Shown here one piece after another: positions 23,511-33,576 of a stretch of DNA of 64,000 nt. The position numbers and the translations under genes were made by a program. The notes beneath the pieces were generated by a model. It was not told where the DNA came from, made no database searches, and saw only the letters and a list, made by a program, of their open reading frames with translations. Within the stretch, counting starts at the first letter, position 1. Every line of letters begins with the position of its first letter. The stretch is from the NCBI GenBank assembly GCA_036924285.1, contig JAYKYS010000006.1, forward strand, positions 21,302,001 through 21,366,000, written 5' to 3'. This DNA comes from Asterella californica. Taxonomy: Eukaryota; Streptophyta; Marchantiopsida; Marchantiales; Aytoniaceae.

Positions 23511-25847
23511 TGTCGTGTGACGTGCTTTCTTATCTGGGAATACACCGGGTATCTAGCTGTAGAGAGTACGTGTCGCACTCCGTGACTCAGAACCAGTGAC
23601 CACCCAAACCTCTCTCTGATCTCCAAGTACACTTTGAACCTTTCTCGCTACGATATCCTCACGTCCTCTCGGCAGATCTCTCTCCTACTCGATTAGGAAT
23701 AGAACCGGAGTAACAAGCACGGGCAACCTGTTCCTGCCATCACCGCAAGCACTCTTGGGTCTGCTGGTCATCACTCCAGCCTCACCACAAGAGAAATACC
23801 AGCACTCCTAATAGAAAAGAAACCTAAGCGCAACGCCCGCACACAAATCCAATCAAAACCAATTGGGCGTACAAACAGGCATGCGGGTATGGAGAGGATC
23901 CAAACACAGGAAATACAGTCAACAACTCTCCATACCCATGATCAAGTGCTCTGAAGCACTGGCAAAACCTCCAGGTCGACCTGTTCTTCAAAAAAAAGAG
24001 TCTTAACTCTTGCGCCTTTCGGAGCAAGAACCTCTCAACTTTACCTCGCTGTCACTCCTCAACCACTGCTCAGAATGAGATGAAACCAAGGCCAGCAGAT
24101 AGCCTGTAGAATAATCTCTCTATTAAGGTATTACATGCAGAGAGATCATCTCTGAGTTGGCATCTATGCCCTTCCAAAGTTCGCTGTTTCTATAACACGA
24201 TACTATTTCAACAGAACTTTGCTGTTCGATTCCTCACAAACCACTCGATCAAAACAGCTCAAACTTCTCAGGAAGCTAATGTGTCACCATCACTACCACT
24301 CTGTAAAGTTTCACCAGCAGATCCTCAACCAAACTCTCGGAATGATCCAAGCCTTTTTCGTCAATGACACAAGGCGATATGCAGACCCTTGTGCACAAAA
24401 ACAACGTTTCTCTTCAACCCAATAATCCAAAATTTCACTGGTAGGTAGCTGACTGTACTTTCTCAGACCCTGGGAGGTTTCATAGCAAAATTCGACCTCA
24501 AACTCCCCATATCTCTCTCGATGTCTCATGTTTACAGTCGCCTACTATCATAACCTCCGATTTGAGACACCCAACTTCAGCTGGCCATAACTTTTTCACT
24601 CCGGCTTGGAATCGATCGATCTCTGAGTCCATCAGCAAGCCCATCTCAAGAGCTTTCCGGCAACAGTCAATTCATCTCCAGCAACCTCACAGAACTCCCA
24701 GAAAGCGAGAAAGACCTCACGGAAATGAAATTGGTCACGAATTTGACCCCCTCAGCTTCAATTGATCGTAACTTTCTCATCCGTGCTTCAAATCCAGCAA
24801 CCATCGAGTCCACGGGCATCCTCGTCTCCCAAGCTTTCCAACCATAGCTCACACTCCGCGAATGGACCACGGGAAGTGCCTCTAACCCTCAAAACGTGAA
24901 AGGAACTTGGTAGAAGGTGATTGGTCAAACTTTCGACCAATGAGAAACAAGTTGACAAAAGGGTTTTGTCTTCACTCACATGACAAACACACAAAGAACG
25001 AATTTTTTATCCAAGAGTACCATTTAGGCCTCAAAGTTTATATTGAACAAACTACAAACACGTGCCGTTGATGATGCCGTCGGCAACGAAGCACGTAAAC
25101 ACGAAGTACAAACTACACTCAATAGAGAGTCAGAATCCCGACTCTAAAACGGTTGACAATAAACGGAATTACAAAAGGAACGGACGAAGCTATTATCTGG
25201 TTGTAATAATCCTCTCCGAAGTTCCTGACGACAAACTCTCGATGCGCCACCTTAGGTCGACTGTAACAACGTATTTCGACCCAGGTGTTGAACGGAACTC
25301 TCGCTGGAAAGTTCAGATCTAATGGAGGATCCATACTACATCAAAGCAAGATATAGACAGTAAGATCCCAAACCGCGTCGTATGTGACAATAGGAAGAAT
25401 GATAGGGTCTGGAGTAGCCATCACCGCGGTCATGAACGACTCGCCCCAGTGAGCTACCATAAATACTCGAAAATGATCCCGCGGCAGACAATGAATCTTA
25501 ATGACGAATGGATGCGCAAGTGGAAGATCAGGAGCACGAAAGGGCTCTCCGTTCATGCCTACCACTCGCACTGCCGCTTACTTCATCCGATGATACTGAT
25601 CACACTCACCCTAGACTTGGATACTCTACACTCTGTCCCTCAAGCTCCGCGCACCTCTCTTCTTATACATCAATCTCCCCATGTGACGAGAAGAGTACTA
25701 CTCTTATCTCCACTCAGCGAAGAGTAAACGGATCGTCCACGTGGAGCCTTATCTTTTGACACGATAAGATCCTAGTGGCTCCTCAACACCAAACACGTAC
25801 GAAGGATATGTGGTGGTTTCACACCCTAGCCAATCCACAACACGACA
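23511..25847 (-). repeat. 5' LTR of the gypsy element (2337 bp)
   Basis: This is the near-identical partner of 15180-17516. In element orientation it carries the promoter; transcription should run leftward into gag. Beyond its outer edge (25847) the sequence is internal element sequence instead of host flank, showing another element copy once lay upstream. Confidence 0.95.
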
Positions 25848-26413
25848 TCCACCCCCTCTGAACCTCTCGCTGGAAAGTTCAGATCTAATGGAGGATCCAT
25901 ACTACATCAAAGCAAGATATAGACAGTAAGATCCCAAACCGCGTCGTATGTGACAATAGGAAGAATGATAGGGTCTGGAGTAGCCATCACCGCGGTCATG
26001 AACGACTCGCCCCAGTGAGCTACCATAAATACTCGAAAATGATCCCGCGGCAGACAATGAATCTTAATGACGAATGGATGCGCAAGTGGAAGATCAGGAG
26101 CACGAAAGGGCTCTCCGTTCATGCCTACCACTCGCACTGCCGCTTACTTCATCCGATGATACTGATCACACTCACCCTAGACTTGGATACTCTACACTCT
26201 GTCCCTCAAGCTCCGCGCACCTCTCTTCTTATACATCAATCTCCCCATGTGACGAGAAGAGTACTACTCTTATCTCCACTCAGCGAAGAGTACACGGATC
26301 GTCCACGTGGAGCCTTATCTTTTGACACGATAAGATCCTAGTGGCTCCTCAACACCAAACACGTACGAAGGATATGTGGTGGTTTCACACCCTAGCCAAT
26401 CCACAACACGACA
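25848..26413 (-). repeat. 18-bp internal scrap plus truncated third LTR
   Basis: Positions 25848-25865 repeat the polypurine-tract side of the internal region (compare 17517-17534). From about 25864 to 26413 the sequence repeats 25298-25847 at a constant offset of 566, with one difference spotted (26293 C versus 25727 A). It ends in the canonical LTR terminus ACAACACGACA, followed by the duplication CCGC. This is the outer end of a first LTR whose remainder, with nearly all of its internal region, has been deleted across a 2-bp microhomology (CT). Confidence 0.9.
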
Positions 26414-26770
26414 CCGCACACGGCCGAATTGCTGAAGGCACAGCGCACTCATGCTCTCTTCGACTTTTGGTGTACTTGGCCTGAATGAGTGGAATCGATG
26501 GTGGGCCTGGTTGTATTCCTATAGACGCACATTCATGTAGTCTCCGTACACTACCGAATCGCTGAATGCATAGCGCTCTCCTGCTATTTTCGAGTTTTAG
26601 TGTACTTGACCTTCGGAGGCAATCTGATGGTGGGCCTGGTTGTATTCCTATAACTGTCGCACACTGCCGAGACTTTGCAAGGTGTTGCACTCATGCGATC
26701 TTTGACTGAAGGTGTACTTGATATTCGGAATAGAATCTGATGGTGGGCCTGGTTGTAGCTTGTAACTGTG
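26414..26770. repeat. Diverged tandem repeat, about three units of 113-129 bp
   Basis: The core GATGGTGGGCCTGGTTGTA recurs at 26497, 26626 and 26739. Each core is preceded by a GTGTACTTG block and a CGCACAC/TACACTACCGAAT block. A further partial unit lies left of the retrotransposon (15107-15179): joining 15179 to 26418 gives CATGTAGTCGCCGCACACGG, matching CATGTAGTCTCCGTACACTA within the unit at about 26534. The retrotransposon therefore landed inside this array. Confidence 0.75.
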
Positions 26771-27143
26771 CAGGTGCGAGTTGTGGCAGCTTTAGGTTCC
26801 ATTTGAATCAATTTTTTCTGTCGTTACTTGGTCCTCGCGCGTGAGCACTGAATGGTACCTGTTTCAGGAGAGTCTGGCTTGAGGGCTGGATTGTACTTGA
26901 GTAGTCTCTGTTCCGGTTCGCTGCCTGTTTACATCGATCTCGCTGCGTTGGAGTTACTGTACTGCGTTGGAGTTACCTACGACTGACTTGCTGACTGATT
27001 GTCGTGGAGTATACGTGGGTACTCTCTCGCTAAGTCCAGACTGAGCATCCGTGATGTTCCATTCAAATTTATCTCTAGTTCAAAGTTTCACTTACTCTTG
27101 TGAAGCGCAGGGATATCCCAACGTAGTCGTAGGCTAGGCCATT

Positions 27144-27761
27144 TTGGAGATGAGAACATGGTGTGTGTTTGTGATTGATCGACTGGAGTCTGTGGGTGCA
27201 GAGATCGTTCGGTTCTGGTATTCTCTCGTTTCGACCTTCTTTTTGTTATCGCTCCCATACATCTTGTTATTTATTGCTGGTTCTTTCTGGATGAGCATCA
27301 TGTCGGTAGAACCTGTATCTGTTCTTCCTTTCCGTGATATGTACGAGGCTGACATCGATGTTGTGCAAGACGTTTGGTGTAAGCCTCGCATCGAACGAGT
27401 ATTGGAAGGGGTGTGGAAGTTCTCATGGGTGGGTGTTTCTCGTTATGCACCTCGTTCTGACGCTCCTATGAGGCTTGCTCGACTGGTTTCTATCGAGAGG
27501 ATGAGAGAGAAGTTTCCTGTTTTCTGTGATGCTTGTGATATTTTTTCTGCCACATTGGATAGAGAGTCCGAGCCTTTCATTTTGTGTGCTGCCTTTTCTT
27601 ATACTGAATCTTTGCCTAAGAACCAGCGATATCTTGTATACCGGCAGTTGGCTGATGCAGCCGGTTGGAAAGAGCATACTCAGTTCCTTGAGTACTTGCA
27701 ATCAGCAGTGCAGGTAACTTGGAAGGAGCTAGGAGAGACTCATCTTGGATATGTACCTTGA
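27144..27761 (+). CDS. Hypothetical protein with N-terminal membrane segment
   Basis: This is an open frame of 205 codons in a GC-richer island, with balanced composition unlike the chance frames nearby. Residues 29-50 are strongly hydrophobic (STFFLLSLPYILLFIAGSFW), a possible membrane anchor. An internal Met at codon 49 (27288, MSIMSVEP) could be an alternative start that omits the hydrophobic segment. The rest is a mixed soluble sequence with no domain I recognise. CAG/GTAACT near 27715 could be a splice donor, so the true gene might continue in further exons. It might also be a transposon-derived frame, since it follows a tandem repeat region. Function is not assigned. Confidence 0.35.
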   Translation: MEMRTWCVFVIDRLESVGAEIVRFWYSLVSTFFLLSLPYILLFIAGSFWMSIMSVEPVSVLPFRDMYEADIDVVQDVWCKPRIERVLEGVWKFSWVGVSRYAPRSDAPMRLARLVSIERMREKFPVFCDACDIFSATLDRESEPFILCAAFSYTESLPKNQRYLVYRQLADAAGWKEHTQFLEYLQSAVQVTWKELGETHLGYVP

Positions 27762-28886
27762 GTTCATCATATTTTTGCTATTGTCTGTATCATATCTTCG
27801 CTTGTGTTTGTATCATATCTATACACTCCAGTGGGTTGGTTTTCAAACTCTTTTTGACAAGTGTGGGTATTTTTTGTAATTTATTTGGCTTGTGCCTCCT
27901 CCCCTCTTGTGAGGGGAGTGAACCTTCGCTGAACGGGTCAGCTTGTTGGGTTCAACTCCCAACGAAGGTGCATTGGTTTTCTATTGCTTTACTGTTAGTT
28001 TACTGGCAAATTTCATGGCAAACATTGCAGCAGTCATTATTTGCTACGCACGGTGGTGGTCCTATAGGGGAAAGGATGGGTTGAGGTTGCTGTGTTACGT
28101 GGTAATATGTTGGTTCCGATCTGCCATTGTAGAAAATCCCACGGGAGTTTCACGCGTTTCGATCTTGAGTTTTGGAGTTGGGAACTTGGTACCCACGGTT
28201 TACCAAACAAAAGGAAGGGAGCGGAGAAGATAAAATTGCGGTTGGGGAGTGGGGAAAGGCATCGACGTCGTCAAGTTTGTGAAATCATGTTTCTGTAAAC
28301 CAGTATTCCTTATTTTCTCAATCAGTCTACTCAATTTACATCACCATTTCGTAGTAGAAAGATATTTAGTAGTACAAAAGGGCATCGACGCCGGCCGGCC
28401 CAGTCTGCTCACAGAGGAGATCCCATATGATGGGGTAGTAGGGTTTAGGGTTTAGAATCTAAGCCAGAACGCACCTGTTTCGGTCTAACTAGAACTCGTA
28501 AGATCATAGTATGCCTTGATAGCCAGTTGCGGCATGCCTTTCCTCTAGAATGGTGTTACTCTGTTCCTAACGTCATCAGCCAGTGAAGTGGATAGTTATA
28601 CAGGTCGTGGGAGGAATGTGGTTTATTGCAATGTTTCGCTGCTGAAGTACGTGGTAAATGACCACTAAAATTACAGCACTGCTGCAGGGAGCAACTGCAG
28701 AGACCACCTCCTCGTAAGATACCTTCCAAGTTTCTGGTGCCGCTGGTTTATGCTCCGTTTTTGAGGTCTATCATGGTTTGACTTCGTCGTCGTTCATAGA
28801 ACCATTGGTTGTGCGGTGAATGCGACTGAAGTCTCAACTTAGTCTTTTGTATAAAGTGCTCCAATTTCTGATGTCACTGACTGTAC
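27762..28886. other. Non-coding stretch with small hairpins and a telomere-type motif
   Basis: It contains a perfect hairpin CTCCCCTC-TTGT-GAGGGGAG near 27899-27918, directly followed by a CCTTCG...CGAAGG stem, and a short TTTAGGG direct repeat at 28437-28456. Overlapping frames in this stretch lack domain character. Nothing further is supported. Confidence 0.4.
28437..28456 (+). repeat. Short interstitial telomere-type motif
   Basis: TAGGGTTTAGGGTTTAG contains about two and a half plant-type TTTAGGG units. Plant promoters often carry one such unit as a telo-box, and short interstitial tracts also occur. No neighbouring gene was identified to decide between these. Confidence 0.5.
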
Positions 28887-29508
28887 ATGAAACTACTTGG
28901 ATCACGCAGCATAGTTCTCATGGTTCAGGGTTTACTAAACCCTAGTGTACATTATGAAGCATCAGAACATATACCAAAGTCTTGGAAAAATCTTCTTCAA
29001 GCTCATGGTGAGTTACAAAATTGTGCCCTAGTATATGAAGTCCAGAAACATAATATAAAAGTTTCCAAAGTTATAAAGAAAAACTAAATCGTATAACGAC
29101 AACGTCAAAATACTCTTGAAAAACAAAATGGGAGTCCACATTGCCATTGTATGCAGCACCAACTGAAAAACAGAGAAAAATATTTGAATTAGTGCAAGTA
29201 TAAAATAAAAGTATGAAATTATATTCAAGCTACAGTTTGTATATATTGTTACTACATGTCTCAAACAGAAAACCAGAGGAAATGATATGGTGAAAAAGAA
29301 GGAAAAGATATACATGAAATAATCAAAGTATAAAATAAATAAAAACTCTGTAAAAATTAATTTTATGCATACCTTTTAATATGGATAAAATCTAACTATG
29401 ACTGAGCAAATAAGATGTTAGAACTGAAAATGAATATATACAAATATACATAATTAGATTTGAGAAATAAATACGTACAATCAATGGTATTTGTAAACTT
29501 TTCTGCAT
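28887..29508. other. AT-rich stretch downstream of the Kolobok-type gene
   Basis: No gene was recognised. The 3' terminus of the Kolobok-type element should lie here or further left, but no inverted terminus or TTAA duplication could be paired. Confidence 0.35.
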
Positions 29509-31920
29509 TCAAGTAGATGGGCGTTCACCGAACAAGCGCATCCGGAGCTCAGTCTTCCACTCAGTAGTGCGAGGAGGTAACACTCGTGTAGTGGCAGTTC
29601 TATGACGTACAGTCGTATGTTGTGGTCGACGCTGATATATCTTAATCGGCTCACGGATGATGTTCTCATTCCAATCCATTGCACATGCTGCGAGACGAGC
29701 TTCGTGAGTCCTCGCAAAGTGGACCCTCTTCGTTGCAAACTTGTTGATAACAGAGTTGAAAGTTTCCGACATATAATTCTCTCTCGCCCGTGTATAGAAG
29801 CGCATCTTCGTGGGTGTGATAACCCTCGTGAGAAAACTCACCATGGCCAAGTGCGTAGGTCCATCTACATCAAGAATAGACGTCAAGATGTCAAAAATGG
29901 ACAACAAAAGTTAAAATATACATAAATGGTTTGAAGAGGATGGAAACTTACTCTTCGTGTAATAGGTGTCAGATGCCGGTCTATTCAAGTCAAGTAGACT
30001 GCAACACGGTCGAGGTACTCCAGTTTCGCGTTGGAGGATAAAACATGTAACATGGTCTCCAGCCCAATGATCTGCAGCGTTTCGGATGTCTAAACACAAC
30101 AGTGATGCGTCATCCTCCTCTTGATTGTAGCGTCCATCTTCACCAACAGTTCTCTTGGCATTCAATTGTGCACATGTATAAATCCACCCCTTCAACTTGT
30201 CAGCGATGTCATGTTCAGCCAACTCAGGGTACATCATTCGTCGAGTCAGCAGAGGATCTCCTGAAGTCAATCCTCTCATCATGGCCACCCGCTGAACTAG
30301 TTGGGGCTTGTTTCCAACAACTGATGCTCCTTGGGAGCGTAGCCAAGTCACCAAGTGTCTCTTAGTGAGGAGCTCCAAGTCAGTGGCCACCTCAGCATCT
30401 TCGACGGCTCCAGGGACACGCTTTTTGTTCACCACATCCACCAAGAACTTCTTGATCACGTTCTTGCACTTGTGCCATAAATCCTTCTGGCTTACAATTC
30501 CGTGACGCAGTAAGATGACATCCACTGATGCCTTGTCGTCATGCACGACCTCATCTGGTACTATCCCACGAGCTAGCAATCGTTGAATGCCCTCCTCGAA
30601 CGCACGGTCCTCAATCAGCCATGCATTATTTCTTGTCTCCACACGCGTCATGTTCACCAACTCTATCACACGACCATCACTTGCGTCGATGAATGCACAT
30701 GTGCCGTTGTATCCATTGCGCGTCGAGTCATATCTCAAGTCGGCGTATACAACAAAATTTCCTAGAAGATCGTGCATAACGTCAGAAGTATCAAATTATG
30801 CTACAATTCTAATCCATGAAGGAAAATAAGAAAAGATAGCATTGAGGTAGCAAAGACTCACCGCCTACAGGAGCTGCGTTCAAGTCTGGGAAGTGTTTGG
30901 CTAACACTTGGATCTGTAGCTCGGTCCTCTTTCTATCTCATAGGTCCAACGTCGTCTCAACCCACCCTATCTCTCTCCGATTGCCACTTTGGAAATAGAA
31001 GAAATGGGTCCTCAATACCGGAGCTAAACCGCCCTCTCGGTACACAGAATCCAACTGAGAGAACCCTAGTCCAGCACATAATGCAGCAGAGTACATGCGG
31101 TGGATAACGTCTGGGACACTATTATTATTTCCATCTCGGTCGATCTCCATCCATATGTATGCTGACTATGACATATTAGCTTCACAGATAAACTTTGATG
31201 GATGGAGGAAATGATGGGTGGCAGAAACGAATGCTCGCATCCGTAATGAGGACATCTAACGCTAAACGTCTGAAAAAGTTCTCTCAACCGAGATGCGGCT
31301 ACAAATGCATACACTGGGAGGTCCATAACTGATCCATCTGTAGGAACACTGGATCCTCCTTCCTCACTACCTTCATTCAGAATCTGAGAATCTATCACAA
31401 TAGCCTCCTCAACCTGAATAAAAAATACTGAAGATTACAAACTCTTTACTTACATTATAGCATATCAGAGTCTCGAACATCTTACATACATGTGACTATT
31501 AGTTTCAACTCATGGCATTCATTAGCAATAAACAAGCGAATTCATATCTTAAAAAATAGCATGTACCTGAGGTTGGTCGATACTAACGCCAAGAGCGCGT
31601 AACACATCCATATCAGCAACAAAGTCATCCACTGCAACGCTTGCACCTCCTCTCTCCAGAACACCCTCCTCTGGGATTACATCTGGATCTACGGGTAATT
31701 GCTCAACATCTCGGGCCATCTGGTCTATGCGGTGTTCAGCCGTGGTGAACAGAAATCGGAAGACAGCTGCATGTCCGGCTCTTGGTCCAAGAAGTCTCAT
31801 GACTTGCACATACCTAGGTAGTAGACTCTCTGGGACTCTCACCATACCAGTAGGGACCTCTGGACATCCTCTAGGTGCATGACGATCTCCAGGACGTCTA
31901 GGATGTACCCTTGGTGGCAT
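29509..31920 (-). pseudogene. Kolobok-type DDE transposase gene, four exons, frameshift and one stop
   Basis: Modelled exons on the minus strand are 31920-31567, 31413-30862, 30761-29952 and 29864-29509, all with GT-AG introns and compatible phases, giving about 690 residues once a one-base deletion is allowed for. Exon 1 has RVPESLLPRYVQVMRLLGP...FRFLF. Exon 2 carries a Cys-His module (CPHYGC...CHSQH), then an SALCAGLGFSQL...GWVETTLDL region. Exon 3 begins NFVVYADLRYDS (first catalytic Asp) and continues with EVVHDDKASVD (second Asp) and a SAP-like segment. Exon 4 has FYTRARENYMSETFNSVINKFATKR...DWNEN, carrying the candidate Glu. This order matches Kolobok-superfamily transposases as I remember them. 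Defects are a frame break near 31165 and a TGA after LDL near 30928, probably from a CGA codon. The element is probably inactive. Termini and TTAA duplication were not found. Confidence 0.75.
30279..30381 (-). other. SAP-like segment inside the Kolobok-type transposase
   Basis: The exon 3 protein reads LELLTKRHLVTWLRSQG followed by ASVVGNKPQLVQRV. It fits the SAP DNA-binding motif pattern: two short helices around a Gly, with an L..W/L...G....G.K..LV.R core. It lies between the second catalytic Asp and the rest of the catalytic core, so it would be an insertion domain. Confidence 0.6.
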
Positions 31921-32014
31921 TATTACAATAAATTTACCGCACAGGTCTTTGCAACTCTATCCGTCTAGAGGTCCAACAAAATCTATACTAAGCCAACCAA
32001 CGTTGCTCACTAAA

Positions 32015-32097
32015 GAACCTCCTGTTAGAAAAACCAAGTCTAATTCATACTTGTTAGTGAACCTCCTGTTAGAAAAACCAAGTCTAATTCATACTTG
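32015..32097. repeat. Tandem duplication of a 44-bp unit
   Basis: GAACCTCCTGTTAGAAAAAC and the following 19 bases occur at 32015-32053 and again, identical, at 32059-32097. The repeat lies just upstream of the Kolobok-type exon 1. Confidence 0.9.
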
Positions 32098-32160
32098 AAA
32101 AAAAGATTATAAAGAGAGACACAGAAAAAAACAGAAAAGAAGAACAATGTAAGATAAATA

Positions 32161-32435
32161 AGAGAAGGAGGAGAGGAAGGAGAAGGAGGTGGGGAAAAAA
32201 GGAGGTGAGGAAGGAGAAGGAAGGAGGGAGGCGAGGAGGGAGAAAAAAGGAGGTGAGGAGGAGGAAGCGGGAGGGAAGGAAGGAAGGAGGAAGCAAGAGG
32301 GAAGGAAGGAGGGAGGAAGGGGCAAGGAAGGAGGAAGCGGGAGGGAAGGAAGGAGGGAGGAAGGGGCAAGGAAGGAGGGGCGGAAGGAGGAAAGGGGAAG
32401 GAAGGAAAGAGACGAGAAAGGAGGGAGGAAGGAGG
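32161..32435 (+). repeat. Purine-only GGAAGGA-type minisatellite
   Basis: About 275 bases are almost exclusively A and G on the plus strand, built from GGAAGGA, GGGAGGAA and GCGGGAGGGAAGG blocks. An imperfect longer unit recurs (GGAGGAAGCGGGAGGGAAGG near 32260 and 32330). Such homopurine runs can form triplex DNA and give spurious Lys/Arg/Glu/Gly and Pro/Ser/Phe frames on the two strands. Confidence 0.95.
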
Positions 32436-33530
32436 TGCCGGAAAATATTTCTGATAATTTTTTCAGTTTCTTTTGGCTAACTCCAGTTGATGTACAGTCA
32501 ACCAGCTGGAGTCAACAATGTGCGGCCGGAATAAAAATATGTGTGGGTTCTGGTTAGTTTTTCTCTTATACACAACTGATGTTTCTTCTAACCCGCAGTT
32601 CTTTTTGTCTAAGAACATTTTGAATTTCAAATTTCGAATATTCTGTTTCATTGGCTGTGCTGGTTCAGATTTTTGACAGGACATATCCGGAGCATCCGAT
32701 CTCAGACTGGCTTCATCCACGGTTCGTTTTGTAGATCTCCTCAAGACGATCGTTTTGGTACCTAGATGAGATTCCCTCGATGACAAATTAAAACGTGACA
32801 GCGAAGCGCATTCGCGCGGGATAGCCCACCGAGATGTTTTTCTCAAAACTCGCGACTAAACATATTAGCGGTGGTATATCCCACCGCTAATACAGCGGTA
32901 CCTGTGGTTTAAGGTGTTCACTCGTCGAACCCCGCGGTACGTTCCCCTTGACTACGCGAAGAGAGTGCACTAGTACCCGTTGCACCCAGTCGCGTACAGA
33001 CTTGTGAAAATGTAAATCTCATATATTTGTAAACGGGACCGCGCACAATTATGAGAATGACCGAGCGAGACAGGCCGCAAGTGATCGTGTTACAAAGAAG
33101 ATTTCCGATTTTCTTAGTCGTAACTTTCGATCTTGCGCACGACAAACTGTTTGAGAGATACGAACTGTCTGTTTCCATCTTCAAGATTTTGTTCCATTGG
33201 TATGGAAATTGGAATGTCTGCTTCCACATTGGATCGGTTGATATATTCGGTGCATCGAAATGAGAGTCTGGATTCAAAGTTTGTGCTGAATGTCATAGTT
33301 CATATTCAATGCGTTGATTTGTTTTGTGCCGCATACCCACCTGCCATATTTGAAACAAGGGAAGCTCGTGAACTCACGCGGAGAATGTACCAACATAGAA
33401 ATCTCTCAAGCGAAAAGCCGATAGAGCCACTCAAATCTCTCCCAGTAACGAAAATGACAGTATTCAGATGAGAGGAAGTACAAATGTCACAACATTGTTC
33501 AGAAAATCTCGTTTACGAGTAAAGACTGTT
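32436..33530. other. Unique sequence with one small hairpin, no supported gene
   Basis: A perfect hairpin with 11-bp arms (ATTAGCGGTGG with CCACCGCTAAT, 32864-32891) is the only structure seen. The frames at 32463-33471 are short, overlap on both strands and have no domain. Confidence 0.4.
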
Positions 33531-33532
33531 TA

Positions 33533-33576
33533 AAAATTTACAGTCAATGGATGTTCATCCATTGACTGTAAATTTT
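33533..33576. repeat. 44-bp near-perfect palindrome
   Basis: Perfect 21-bp arms (33533-33553 and 33556-33576, core CAGTCAATGGATG/CATCCATTGACTG) are separated by only two T. Such a palindrome is prone to cruciform extrusion and to deletion during replication. Confidence 0.95.

Larger units (their letters stand above)
15180..26413 (-). mobile_element. Ty3/gypsy LTR retrotransposon with a collapsed third LTR
   Basis: The element reads right to left in this order: partial LTR (26413 to about 25864), an 18-bp internal scrap (25865-25848), full 5' LTR (25847-23511), short leader, gag-protease ORF, pol ORF, polypurine tract, and 3' LTR (17516-15180). LTRs start TG and end CA. Protein order is gag, protease, RT, RNase H, integrase, then a GPY/F-like C-terminus, which defines Ty3/gypsy. 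Outer ends are flanked by CCGC at 15176-15179 and 26414-26417. The complete LTR-to-LTR unit is 10,668 bp. Both ORFs are open and the LTRs are nearly identical, so the insertion is recent. Whether it still transposes cannot be told from sequence. Confidence 0.93.

Noticed and set aside
32040..32557. Frames of 70-122 codons rich in Pro/Ser/Leu or Glu/Gly/Arg/Lys
   Set aside because: They are products of the homopurine minisatellite read in any frame.
32864..32891. Hairpin ATTAGCGGTGG/CCACCGCTAAT as a possible terminus of the Kolobok-type element
   Set aside because: No matching inverted end was found on the other side of the gene and no TTAA duplication could be paired.
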